Shown piece by piece: positions 42,771-50,175 of a DNA stretch of 51,432 nt. Position 1 is the stretch's first letter. Each line of letters begins with the position of its first letter. The translations under genes and the position numbers were made by a program. The notes beneath the pieces were generated by a model. That model searched no databases. It saw only the letters and a program-made list of their open reading frames with translations, and had not been told where the DNA came from. The DNA is from Bacteroidia bacterium (lineage in GTDB: Bacteria; Bacteroidota; Bacteroidia; SpSt-205), in assembly GCA_026413325.1 (NCBI GenBank), contig JANZYW010000009.1:1-51432 (forward strand). The letters run 5' to 3'.

Positions 42771-44417
42771 TTAGAAGTCCATGTCTCCCCCACCTGGGCG
42801 AGCCGGTGCTTTTTCTTCTTCGGGTTCCTCTACTACCACGCACTCAGTGGTGAGCAAGAGGGAGGCAATAGAAGCGGCATTTTCAAGGGCAGTCCGAGCC
42901 ACTTTGGTCGGGTCGACGACACCATTTGCGGTGAGGTTTTCAAACTCTTCTGTTCGAGCATTCCAACCGAAGTCGTCCTTTCCTTCTCGGACTTTTTCCA
43001 CGATGATGGCCCCTTCTTTGCCTGCGTTATAGGCGATTTGACGGAGGGGTTCTTCCAAGGCTCGACGAATGATGTCTACACCGATGCCCGTGTCGCCTTT
43101 TAAGAGCTTGTCATTGATTCCACCTTTCCCTGGCAGAAGGGCAGGGATGCAGCGTAGGTAAGCGACCCCACCGCCTGGTACGATACCTTCTTCTACGGCT
43201 GCGCGAGTGGCGTGGAGGGCATCTTCTACTCGGGCTTTCTTTTCTTTCATGGCTACTTCTGTGGCAGCCCCTACATACAGTACGGCTACGCCGCCGGAGA
43301 GCTTGGCCAGTCGTTCTTGGAGTTTTTCCCGATCGTAGTCGGAGGTAGTAGTCTCGATTTGAGCCTTGATCTGGTTGATGCGGGCTTTGATTTTTTCTGG
43401 ATCGCCTTGGCCCCCGACGATGGTGGTATTATCCTTGTCTACAGTTATTTTCTTAGCCTTACCGAGGTATTCCAGGGAGGCGTGCTCCAGCTTATATCCC
43501 TGCTCTTCGGAGATGACCGTACCTCCAGTCAAGATAGCGATGTCCTCCAGCATGGCTTTCCTGCGATCGCCGAAGCCGGGAGCCTTTACAGCTACGACTC
43601 GCAGCGTGCCGCGCAGCTTATTTACGACGAGGGTAGCGAGAGCCTCTCCCTCCACATCCTCGGCGATGATGAGTAGGGGCTTGTTGATTCGCACAGCTTG
43701 CTCAAGGATGGGGAGAAGGTCCTTCATGCTGGAGATCTTCTTGTCATGGATGAGGATGAGGGCATCTTCCAACTCAGCCACCATTTTATCTGCATTGGTG
43801 ACGAAGTAAGGAGAAATGTACCCTCGGTCAAACTGCATCCCCTCCACGACCTCCAGATATGTTTCGATATTTCGGGATTCTTCGACAGTGATGACGCCGT
43901 CTTTCCCGACTTTGTCCATTGCATCGGCGATTAGCTTGCCGATTTCTTCATCTCCGTTGGCTGAAAGGGTGGCCACTTGGGCGATTTCTTTTGAGCTGGT
44001 GATGGGGCGGCTGATTTTCTTGAGCTCTTCTACCACTACTTTCACGGCTTCGTCGATCCCTCGTTTGATTTCCATCGGGTTGGCTCCCGCCGTTACATTC
44101 TTGAGCCCTTCTCGGAAGATGGCCTGGGCCAGTACGGTAGCTGTAGTGGTCCCATCTCCTGCTACATCGGCCGTCTTGGAGGCTACTTCCTTCACCATTT
44201 GTGCCCCCAGATTTTCCAGAGGATCTTTGAGGGTGATTTCCTTGGCGACAGTGACTCCGTCTTTAGTCACTTGAGGAGCACCAAACTTTTTCTCGATCGC
44301 TACGTTTCGGCCTCTGGGGCCCAAGGTTACTTTCACGGCATTAGCCAACGCATCTACGCCCGCCAGTAGCTTAGCACGGGCTTCCGCATTGTACCGAATG
44401 ATTTTTCCTGTTGCCAT
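42771..44417 (-). CDS. groEL: Chaperonin GroEL (60 kDa, Hsp60)
   Basis: GroEL forms the double heptameric cage that folds cytosolic proteins with GroES and ATP. The 548-residue product has '[19 protein letters not shown]', '[12 protein letters not shown]', '[16 protein letters not shown]' (ATP site) and '[16 protein letters not shown]' (family signature). It ends in a Gly/Met-rich tail ('[11 protein letters not shown]'), a form of the usual GGM repeat. Length is normal. groES lies 18 bp upstream and a strong terminator follows. Confidence 0.98.
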   Translation of the reverse strand: MATGKIIRYNAEARAKLLAGVDALANAVKVTLGPRGRNVAIEKKFGAPQVTKDGVTVAKEITLKDPLENLGAQMVKEVASKTADVAGDGTTTATVLAQAIFREGLKNVTAGANPMEIKRGIDEAVKVVVEELKKISRPITSSKEIAQVATLSANGDEEIGKLIADAMDKVGKDGVITVEESRNIETYLEVVEGMQFDRGYISPYFVTNADKMVAELEDALILIHDKKISSMKDLLPILEQAVRINKPLLIIAEDVEGEALATLVVNKLRGTLRVVAVKAPGFGDRRKAMLEDIAILTGGTVISEEQGYKLEHASLEYLGKAKKITVDKDNTTIVGGQGDPEKIKARINQIKAQIETTTSDYDREKLQERLAKLSGGVAVLYVGAATEVAMKEKKARVEDALHATRAAVEEGIVPGGGVAYLRCIPALLPGKGGINDKLLKGDTGIGVDIIRRALEEPLRQIAYNAGKEGAIIVEKVREGKDDFGWNARTEEFENLTANGVVDPTKVARTALENAASIASLLLTTECVVVEEPEEEKAPARPGGGDMDF

Positions 44418-44435
44418 AGTCCTTTTGATTTTAGG

Positions 44436-44714
44436 TTAGCTTAGAATAGCGTAGATATCTGATTCTCGCATGATGAGATACTCTTTCCCGTCGATGGAGA
44501 TTTCGGTGCCCGCATACTTTCCGTAGAGGACTTGATCTCCGACTTTGACCGTGAGAGGTTCATCCTTCTTGCCGGGACCGGTAGCCACGACGGTTCCTTT
44601 CTGCGGTTTCTCTTTGGCGGTATCTGGAATGATGATACCGGAAGCAGTTTTTTCCTCGGCAGGTGCCGGTTCTACTACGACCCGATCTGCTAAAGGTTTG
44701 ATCTTTACCGACAT
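44436..44714 (-). CDS. groES: Co-chaperonin GroES (10 kDa)
   Basis: GroES caps the GroEL ring. The 92-residue product shows '[27 protein letters not shown]' (signature with the mobile loop) and '[26 protein letters not shown]'. The start is ATG 44714 ('[12 protein letters not shown]'), the usual position; the frame is open for 21 more codons upstream but without homology. The 5' region has no CIRCE element and no TAnnTTTG box close to the ATG, so this operon probably uses a different promoter with a true leader, as expected for a heat-shock gene. A short inverted repeat lies 84 bp upstream of the ATG. Confidence 0.96.
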   Translation of the reverse strand: MSVKIKPLADRVVVEPAPAEEKTASGIIIPDTAKEKPQKGTVVATGPGKKDEPLTVKVGDQVLYGKYAGTEISIDGKEYLIMRESDIYAILS

Positions 44715-45063
44715 AGTCGTTCTCTGTTTGGATTTGGCGAGAGAGAGGGCAAGCCATGTGCCAATCTCGGATCTCATGAGAATATGTCACATCAATCTGT
44801 CATGCTGACAAGCTGACCAGAAAGTCTTGACAGAGGAGAGTCGGAGGGGCCTCTTGGAAAATGCCTGGATCTCACCTGCAGCTAAGGATAGGGGCTAAGA
44901 AGTCTAAAAGGAGGAGCAGGGAATCGACGAGCTTCGGCCCCCCATCTTTTACCTCACCTGCTTGAGACGGTCGAGAAGGTGACTGAATAGAGTATTAGAC
45001 AGTAAGTAGATTTGAGGTGTAGTCGAGGGTGTGGGAACGGGTAGTAGGAGACTTTTCAGCTCT
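44715..45063. other. Intergenic region between groES and the first DUF4178 gene
   Basis: About 350 bp with divergent genes on both sides. It must hold the groESL promoter and leader on the minus side and the DUF4178 promoter on the plus side. Besides the short inverted repeat at 44798-44810 and a second TAnnTTTG match at 45007-45014 without a usable start at the right distance, I see no gene, tRNA or recognisable RNA. Confidence 0.45.
44798..44810. promoter_or_regulatory. TGTCA-TGC-TGACA inverted repeat upstream of groES
   Basis: A perfect 5-bp inverted repeat with 3-base spacer, 84-96 bp before the groES start, in the promoter region. It could be an operator for a heat-shock regulator; its length makes chance plausible. 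Confidence 0.25.
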
Positions 45064-45071
45064 TATCTTTG
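45064..45071 (+). promoter_or_regulatory. -7 box TATCTTTG of the DUF4178/aminopropyltransferase module
   Basis: Exact TAnnTTTG match ending 5 bases before GTG 45077. It lies within the 16-codon extension that a start at 45029 would give. Confidence 0.6.
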
Positions 45072-45076
45072 TGTAC

Positions 45077-45700
45077 GTGATTCTTTCAGAATCTCTGCGG
45101 TGCCCTTCGTGTGGAGCTCCAGTTCGTATTGAGCACCCGAGGGTTCGTATGTGTGTATGCAGCTATTGTGGGAGTGTATTGTGGTTCCGAGGGAGTCATC
45201 TTTCAGATACTGGCCAGCGGGCCACGCTTCTGGAGTATCCTTCCATTTTGCGGATAGGCGTGCAGGCGGAGCTGGATGGGATTTCTTTTCGTGTCATGGG
45301 AGTGCTGCAATATGCATATCGCCATGGCGTATGGGAGGAATGGCTGTTGTTGACGCCGGAAGGACGTATATACTGGCTGGAAGAAGACGAAGGAGAACTT
45401 ACTCTCTTCCGCAAGGAGCATTTGGTTGCCCCTATTCCTCCTTATCCCGAGATTAGGGTAGGAGATAGTCTTTCTGTGAATGGATTATCATTTTTTGTCG
45501 TAGAGAAGCGGAGAGCGATCATCCAAGGTGCCGCAGGGCAGCTTACCTTCACAGTCACACCGGGGACAGAGATCGCTTTCGTAGATGGGACAGCGAGAGA
45601 TGAAGTGTGTTCTATAGAGTTTTATCCAGAAGAGATAGAGCTTTGCAGAGGAAAGGTATTCTCCATAGATAAGCTTCATATTCTTTCCTCCAATGGCTGA
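45077..45700 (+). CDS. Zinc-ribbon DUF4178 protein (first of two)
   Basis: The 207-residue product opens with a zinc ribbon, Cys9-x2-Cys12 and Cys28-x2-Cys31 ('LRCPSCGAP' and 'CVCSYCGSV'). Two DUF4178-like beta units follow: the first around 'ISFRVMGVLQYAYRHGVWEEWLLLTPEG' with 'IYWLEEDEGELTLFR', the second from 'IRVGDSLSVNGLSFFVVE'. No membrane helix is present, so it should be cytosolic. DUF4178 genes are known to travel with DUF350 and aminopropyltransferase genes, as here; the molecular role is unknown. GTG 45077 is chosen from the -7 box. The next gene begins inside its last codons. Confidence 0.82.
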   Translation: MILSESLRCPSCGAPVRIEHPRVRMCVCSYCGSVLWFRGSHLSDTGQRATLLEYPSILRIGVQAELDGISFRVMGVLQYAYRHGVWEEWLLLTPEGRIYWLEEDEGELTLFRKEHLVAPIPPYPEIRVGDSLSVNGLSFFVVEKRRAIIQGAAGQLTFTVTPGTEIAFVDGTARDEVCSIEFYPEEIELCRGKVFSIDKLHILSSNG

Positions 45701-45890
45701 AGAGGGTCGAAATCGGTCTTTTCGGACAGCTTTCATAGGGTTCTTGTTGGCCCTGCTTTTCTACGGAGTAGTTGTAATCTTGTCCGCTTGGGGAGAGTCT
45801 TTTCCTAATTTATCCTCTGTGGCGCAGGCTGGAGCGAAGCCAGTACGACAGCAGGGGTCATCCCTCTTGCGTTCTACAAGGGGAAAATAA
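45693..45890 (+). CDS. Small single-helix membrane protein, 65 residues
   Basis: I know no family. The product has a charged N-terminus ('MAEEGRNRSFRT'), one hydrophobic helix at about 13-32 ('AFIGFLLALLFYGVVVILSAW') and a polar, basic tail. It starts 8 bp before the end of the first DUF4178 gene and lies before the DUF350 gene, so it is part of the module. In related clusters of other phyla a small DUF4247 protein sits in a similar place; I cannot show homology from sequence alone. Confidence 0.62.
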   Translation: MAEEGRNRSFRTAFIGFLLALLFYGVVVILSAWGESFPNLSSVAQAGAKPVRQQGSSLLRSTRGK

Positions 45891-45893
45891 GTC

Positions 45894-45901
45894 TATTTTT
45901 G
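45894..45901 (+). promoter_or_regulatory. -7 box TATTTTTG, internal promoter before the DUF350 gene
   Basis: Exact TAnnTTTG match ending 5 bases before ATG 45907, in the 16-bp gap after the one-helix gene. A TTG at 45867-45869 is 24 bases upstream, near the expected -33 position. Confidence 0.55.
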
Positions 45902-45906
45902 CTAAC

Positions 45907-46164
45907 ATGGCATTCTCCTTTTTATACCCTCTACAGGTAAACGCTTCTGCAGCTCGTTTGCTTAGTTGGGAAGAAATCGTAGCTACCTTTCTGTACGGGC
46001 TTATTGGCATCTTCCTCATGCTTCTGGGATATAAGCTATTTGACTGGATGACCCCCTTCAGCCTTTCTAAGCAGCTCTTGGAAGAAGAAAACATAGCGGT
46101 GGCGATCGTCGTTGCGGCGATCCTTATCGGGATCGCGCTCATTGTGATGCGCGTCATGGCATGA
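45907..46164 (+). CDS. DUF350 family membrane protein, 85 residues
   Basis: The product has two membrane helices ('IVATFLYGLIGIFLMLLGYKLFDW' and 'IAVAIVVAAILIGIALIVMRVM') joined by the DUF350-typical loop 'DWMTPFSLSKQLLEEENIAVAI'. DUF350 proteins (including YjfL) are inner-membrane proteins of unknown function, normally of two or four helices. This is a single-unit form. The stop overlaps the ATG of the second DUF4178 gene (ATGA), so the two are coupled, while the internal -7 box could allow separate control from the first DUF4178 gene. Confidence 0.86.
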   Translation: MAFSFLYPLQVNASAARLLSWEEIVATFLYGLIGIFLMLLGYKLFDWMTPFSLSKQLLEEENIAVAIVVAAILIGIALIVMRVMA

Positions 46165-47396
46165 CAGAAGGGAGCGTCCAGGCTGTAACCTGCCCTTCTT
46201 GCGGAGCGTCTGTTTCTCTTAGGGGAGAGGGGAAGAATCCTCTTTGGGTGTGTTCAGCTTGTAAGACCTTGGTTGATGTTTCCAGGGAGCCTTTCAGAGC
46301 GTTATCTCGAGCGGTTGAGCCTCCTACGGAGCTCCCTCCGAGCCCTCTTCAGGTGGGACAGGTTTTTTACTATCACGCACATAAGTATGAAATCGTCGGA
46401 CGGGTTGTGTACAAAAGCGCTGATGGGTACCTATGGCAAGAATGGTATCTGTTCTCCCCGAAAGCCAAGCCCCTTTGGCTCTCTGAGGCGGAAGGGGAAT
46501 ATTACCTTTTTCGGGGGGTATCTCCTCCAGAACAGTTTTCTTTATCGCAGGTACGACAGACAGGGCGCTTTCTTTCTCCTGCTGGTACTCTTCTCTACAT
46601 GGAGGAGGAAGGACAGGCAACCCCCGTCTATTTTGAAGGAGAGCTTCCTTTTCTTCCGAATACAGAGTCTTTTTTTCATTATTTAGATTTGTATACCGAA
46701 GATGGGAAAGTGGGCTATTCTGTGATATGGGATGAGGAGGAGATAGAGTTTTACAAAGGGCATATTTTCCAGTTACCCCCTTCATTACAAACCTCTAAGG
46801 GTAGAAAGCGTACCTTTCCTAAAAAATCGAGTTGGGTAGGAGTGGTTACGTACATGACCGGTTTCTATGTGGTCGTCGCGCTGGTCGGACTCATTTGGGT
46901 ACGTCACTGGCCCCAAAATACGAGAGGAATCCAGGTGGTGGCGCCGCTGCCTGCCTCTCCTCCGTTTCGAGTGGAGAGACGGGATACGCTCGTGATCCAC
47001 TCTCCGTGGAAGGTTTATGCTGTAAAAGCACGGATAGCTCCGTTGGTAGGCGCATTGGAGGACAGAGGCGACCTCTCCGTGCGCCTGTTTCGCTTCCCAA
47101 GCGAGGAAGTGTTGTTAGAAGGAACAGCTGAGCTTACATACGAGAGAGACTGCGATGAAGATGGCTGTTCCACAGTAGAGGTAGATTCGTGGGAGGGGGA
47201 GCTCCGCCTTGCAGCTAAGGATACCTTTATCGTGGAAGTAGAAGCAGAGCTCCACCCCGAAGCCGTTACCTCTGAGACTCGCCTGGAGGTATACCATGAT
47301 TTTTTCCCCCTCAGCCCACAACGTCTGCTCGGCTTCAGTGTGGGAGGTTTTTTTCTTCTGGTAGGGATCATGATAGTTTCTGTGTTTTTTCCTTGA
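46161..47396 (+). CDS. Membrane-anchored zinc-ribbon DUF4178 protein (second of two)
   Basis: The 411-residue product has a zinc ribbon (Cys11-x2-Cys14, Cys31-x2-Cys34) and a Pro-rich linker. A DUF4178 domain spans about 65-205 ('GQVFYYHAHKYEIVGRVVY', 'WQEWYLFSP', 'LWLSEAEGEYYLFR'), with a membrane helix at about 227-247. An approximately 140-residue domain between two helices, probably outside the cytosol, follows ('ERRDTLVIHSPWKVY', 'YERDCDEDGCSTVEVDSWEGEL'), then a last helix at about 390-410. The first DUF4178 gene lacks these membrane parts, so the pair is a soluble and an anchored version of one plan. The next gene is the aminopropyltransferase, 112 bp on. Confidence 0.82.
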   Translation: MTEGSVQAVTCPSCGASVSLRGEGKNPLWVCSACKTLVDVSREPFRALSRAVEPPTELPPSPLQVGQVFYYHAHKYEIVGRVVYKSADGYLWQEWYLFSPKAKPLWLSEAEGEYYLFRGVSPPEQFSLSQVRQTGRFLSPAGTLLYMEEEGQATPVYFEGELPFLPNTESFFHYLDLYTEDGKVGYSVIWDEEEIEFYKGHIFQLPPSLQTSKGRKRTFPKKSSWVGVVTYMTGFYVVVALVGLIWVRHWPQNTRGIQVVAPLPASPPFRVERRDTLVIHSPWKVYAVKARIAPLVGALEDRGDLSVRLFRFPSEEVLLEGTAELTYERDCDEDGCSTVEVDSWEGELRLAAKDTFIVEVEAELHPEAVTSETRLEVYHDFFPLSPQRLLGFSVGGFFLLVGIMIVSVFFP

Positions 47397-47496
47397 ACGG
47401 TACCTATCGGTAGGAAAAGCAAGATATAGGGGGTGATAGGTGTCCAGCGGATAGCTTAGAGAAATGGGGGCCCTTCTCTTCTGACTGGGAGCGTTT

Positions 47497-47504
47497 TACT
47501 TTTA
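47497..47504 (+). promoter_or_regulatory. -7 box TACTTTTA of the aminopropyltransferase gene
   Basis: One mismatch to TAnnTTTG (final G is A). It ends 4 bases before GTG 47509. Confidence 0.42.
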
Positions 47505-47508
47505 GTTT

Positions 47509-49041
47509 GTGCGGGGTATGAGAGAAGTAGAACGATTCAAGCCTTTTTTTCTACTTGTCAGCATATTCTTCATAGCTACCTGTGGTATATTCTACGAGCT
47601 GCTGCTAAGTGCGCTGAGTTCGTATTTGGTGGGGGATACGGTGCTTCATTTCTCGCTTGTGATAGGATTTTTCCTTTCTGCGATGGGCTTAGGGGCTTTC
47701 TTATCCAGACAGATTCAACGGAGGCTGCTCCAGAGCTTTGTCATGATAGAGCTGGTTATCGCCGGGGTAGGAGGATGGAGTGGGGTGGCGCTTTTTGGGG
47801 GCTATCTTTTTTTCTCCAATCTTCTCCCCCTTCTTTTGGGGCTGGTCGTGCTCTTAGGCACCCTTATAGGGATGGAGCTTCCCCTCCTACTTCGGATTTT
47901 TGAAAGTTTTGGTCCGCTGCGATTGACGGTATCGGCGGTGCTCACCGCAGATTACATCGGGGCTCTCTTTGCTTCCCTTCTCTTTCCTCTCTTTTTCCTA
48001 CCCGAAATGGGTTTTATTCAGTCCTCCTTTTTTTTCGGAGGGGTTAATGCACTCGTAGCGCTGGTGAATCTCTACCTTTTCGCCTCGGAGATAGCGGTGG
48101 TTTGGCTAAAGCCAGTAGCGTGGGGTGTCACATGCATGCTTTTGGTTATGATTCCTTTTTCTTCGGCTTTCACGGGGCAATTCGATAAAATGCTCTATGA
48201 AGACGAGATCATTTTTTCTCGTCAATCGTCGTATCAACGTATCGTGCTGACCCGGCACAAGGAACGCGTGAACCTGTATCTAAATGGAAATCTTCAGTTC
48301 TCTTCAGTAGATGAATACCGCTATCATGAAGTTTTAGTGCATCCTGCGATGGGATTACTTTTGAATCGACAAAAGGTACTTATTGGGGGAGGGGGAGATG
48401 GCTTGGCTTTACGAGAGATACTCAAATACCCAGAGGTAGAACGGGTAGTTCTGGTGGAGTTGGACAGTGCAGTCGTCACGTTGGCACGCGATAATCCAGT
48501 GATGCGTCAGCTCAACCGAGCGGCCTTTCTTGATCCGCGAGTCGAGGTAGTTATACAAGATGCCAAGAGATATATCCGTGAATCGAGCGAGCTATTTAAT
48601 CTGATTGTTTTAGACTTCCCTGACCCCAGTACAGTGGAGCTGGCTCAACTATTTACCAAGACACTGTATATGCAGCTGAGATATCTGCTGGCTCATGATG
48701 GGCTCCTTGTCGTTCAGGCAACTTCTCCCTACTACACTCCTCGGGCATTCTGGTGTATAGAAGAGACTCTAAGAGAGGCAGGATATTACACCCTACCCCT
48801 TCACGTGTATGTACCTTCCTTTGGAGAATGGGGATTTATCGTAGCGAGTCCTTATACAAGGCAGTCATGGAAGAGGTTGCGGAAGGAAATGGTGCAGACA
48901 AAGTTCTACCGTCCTGACCGTATCTATAGCTTGAGCGATTTCCCTGGCGACCTTTTGCCTTCGGAGAAGGTTGAAGCCAACACGCTCGAGACTTTACAGT
49001 TGCTGCACTACTACCGTGAGGATTGGAAGGCTTGGGAGTAG
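47509..49041 (+). CDS. Membrane-integrated polyamine aminopropyltransferase-like protein (spermidine-synthase fold)
   Basis: The 510-residue product has about seven N-terminal membrane helices (residues 12-220) fused to a spermidine-synthase-type SAM-binding domain. Visible motifs are 'SSVDEYRYHEVLVHPAM' (265-281, the conserved substrate-loop region), 'VLIGGGGDGLALRE' (Gly-rich SAM site, about 291-303), 'VVLVELDSAVV' (ribose-binding acidic residues), 'IQDAKRYI' and 'IVLDFPDPS'. In soluble SpeE the last motif usually reads 'DSTDP', so this one is variant. It would transfer an aminopropyl group from decarboxylated SAM to an amine, or act on another nucleophile, at the membrane. No SAM decarboxylase gene is in the window. 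GTG 47509 is chosen from the -7 box; ATG 47518 is the alternative. Confidence 0.87.
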   Translation: MRGMREVERFKPFFLLVSIFFIATCGIFYELLLSALSSYLVGDTVLHFSLVIGFFLSAMGLGAFLSRQIQRRLLQSFVMIELVIAGVGGWSGVALFGGYLFFSNLLPLLLGLVVLLGTLIGMELPLLLRIFESFGPLRLTVSAVLTADYIGALFASLLFPLFFLPEMGFIQSSFFFGGVNALVALVNLYLFASEIAVVWLKPVAWGVTCMLLVMIPFSSAFTGQFDKMLYEDEIIFSRQSSYQRIVLTRHKERVNLYLNGNLQFSSVDEYRYHEVLVHPAMGLLLNRQKVLIGGGGDGLALREILKYPEVERVVLVELDSAVVTLARDNPVMRQLNRAAFLDPRVEVVIQDAKRYIRESSELFNLIVLDFPDPSTVELAQLFTKTLYMQLRYLLAHDGLLVVQATSPYYTPRAFWCIEETLREAGYYTLPLHVYVPSFGEWGFIVASPYTRQSWKRLRKEMVQTKFYRPDRIYSLSDFPGDLLPSEKVEANTLETLQLLHYYREDWKAWE

Positions 49042-49051
49042 TTTGTTCGGC

Positions 49052-49321
49052 TCACACCAGCTCATACCGCCGCAGTATCTCTGCCAGGTCGGGATGGGTG
49101 CGGGCGTACTCTCGCAGGGAATGCACTAAAGGATGGAGCTGAATCGCCTCCTTTCGCAGTTCGCTCACCTCTTTCTTCACAGGCTCTAGCGCCTTCTTCC
49201 TATCCCAGAGACTGAACCCTATTGGTCCTCTAGTCAGGGCTACAAGACTACCCATCAAGCTAAGCAGAGCATAAAACTGGGCATCGGAACGGCTTTCCCT
49301 ATCTGCCGGTGTATAAGGCAC
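49052..49321 (-). CDS. Hypothetical protein, 89 residues, doubtful
   Basis: An open frame from GTG 49321 with a moderately hydrophobic centre ('FYALLSLMGSLVALTRG') and a charged helical C-terminal half ('EPVKKEVSELRKEAIQLH'). No family is recognised. It has no -7 box at the usual spacing and lies beside a decayed gene, so it may be a remnant. It ends 11 bases past the convergent aminopropyltransferase stop. Kept because composition and codon use look coding. Confidence 0.4.
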   Translation of the reverse strand: MPYTPADRESRSDAQFYALLSLMGSLVALTRGPIGFSLWDRKKALEPVKKEVSELRKEAIQLHPLVHSLREYARTHPDLAEILRRYELV

Positions 49322-49412
49322 AGGCTAGTTTGCTGGATCCCTCTCCTAAACCTACCCCACTATGGGCGACATTATACCCCTTACGTCCCGCATCTTGCCT
49401 AAGATAACCCTT

Positions 49413-49420
49413 TGCCTTTG
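49413..49420 (+). promoter_or_regulatory. Box TGCCTTTG of the decayed TPR gene
   Basis: One mismatch to TAnnTTTG (A of TA is G). It ends 4 bases before ATG 49425, a position matching the intact genes. Confidence 0.35.
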
Positions 49421-49424
49421 GCAA

Positions 49425-50085
49425 ATGAGACTGGGAATTGTTACTCCGATTATCTCCTCTCTTTTAGCTCAGTCTCTTTTTACAGAGGGCGAACAGCCTC
49501 TTCCGGTAGGGAAAATACGCTCCAGCTCTTGTCCTCTATGACTCGCTTTTGCGCACGCAAGTGATCCCCAATACTGGACGTCTGCCAACTTACCTCAAGG
49601 GTGCCGAAGCGTGGGGCGGAGTCAATAAACCCACTGAAGCCCTTTCCTGGATAGCCTCTGCCGAGTCGCTGGCACTTCGGCTTGGGAATACCCTCTGCTA
49701 TGCGCAGCTGCTAAGCTGGAAATCGGCTTACTATCGTCAGCGCCGAGCCTACACGGAGGCGGAAGTCGTACTGCAAGAGGGTTTTCACCTTGTAGAAGTC
49801 CAAGGGGCTCAGAGAAGTCGTGTTTATGCGCTGCTATGGAGACGTCGGGGGGGCATTAGACCGGAGAGAGTATGAGAAAGTGGAGGAACGCTTCCGCTGA
49901 GCGGCACAGGTTTTTGTAGGCGCTCAGGCTGGTAAAACATACAGATTATGCCAGCGTATGGCAGGGGTTAACATTTCCGCATCATGGGAAGGGTCACTAT
50001 AGTGAGTCGGAGTCACTTTATCTGCGAGCGGCACCTACTCTTATCTCCAGCTTCAATGCCCGTCTCCCTGGTTTCTGACGAAATA
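49425..50085 (+). pseudogene. Decayed secreted TPR-type gene
   Basis: ATG 49425 begins a signal-peptide-like sequence ('MRLGIVTPIISSLLAQSLF') that stops at TGA 49539-49541. The sense then continues in another frame from about 49510 ('GKYAPALVLYDSLLRTQ', then 'TEALSWIASAESLALRLGN'), with TPR-like helices. Near a run of seven G (49847-49853) the sense shifts again ('GGALDRREYEKVEERFR') and meets TGA 49898-49900. A third frame carries 'ESESLYLRAAPTLISSF' near 50004-50060. At least two frameshifts and one stop thus break a gene that once encoded a secreted TPR protein. Sequencing error at the G-run could explain one break but not all. The exact 3' end is unclear. Confidence 0.7.
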
Positions 50086-50137
50086 GATCTCGGCTACTCA
50101 ATTTCGGCTACTCTAACCCGCATCTTAGACAAAAGTG

Positions 50138-50171
50138 TTTGCATATTCGGAGGAGGTTTTTCCTAACTTTG
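50138..50171 (+). promoter_or_regulatory. Full Bacteroidota promoter: TTTG, 22 bases, TAACTTTG
   Basis: The -33-like TTTG is at 50138-50141 and the exact -7 box at 50164-50171, which ends 4 bases before ATG 50176. It is the only copy in the window where I can see both elements at canonical spacing. Confidence 0.65.
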
Positions 50172-50175
50172 TGTA

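Noticed and set aside
43212-44274. Long plus-strand open frames opposite groEL
   Set aside because: They are mirror frames of a highly conserved GroEL gene and have no start box or family likeness.
45007-45031. TAGATTTG box with GTG 45029 as start of the first DUF4178 protein
   Set aside because: Spacing is 14 bases, and the extra 16 residues have no conserved sequence and cover the better placed box at 45064-45071.
49984-50166. 60-codon open frame before the secreted glycine-rich gene
   Set aside because: It lies within the decayed TPR region and its translation lacks protein-like pattern; the sense frame there is a different one.
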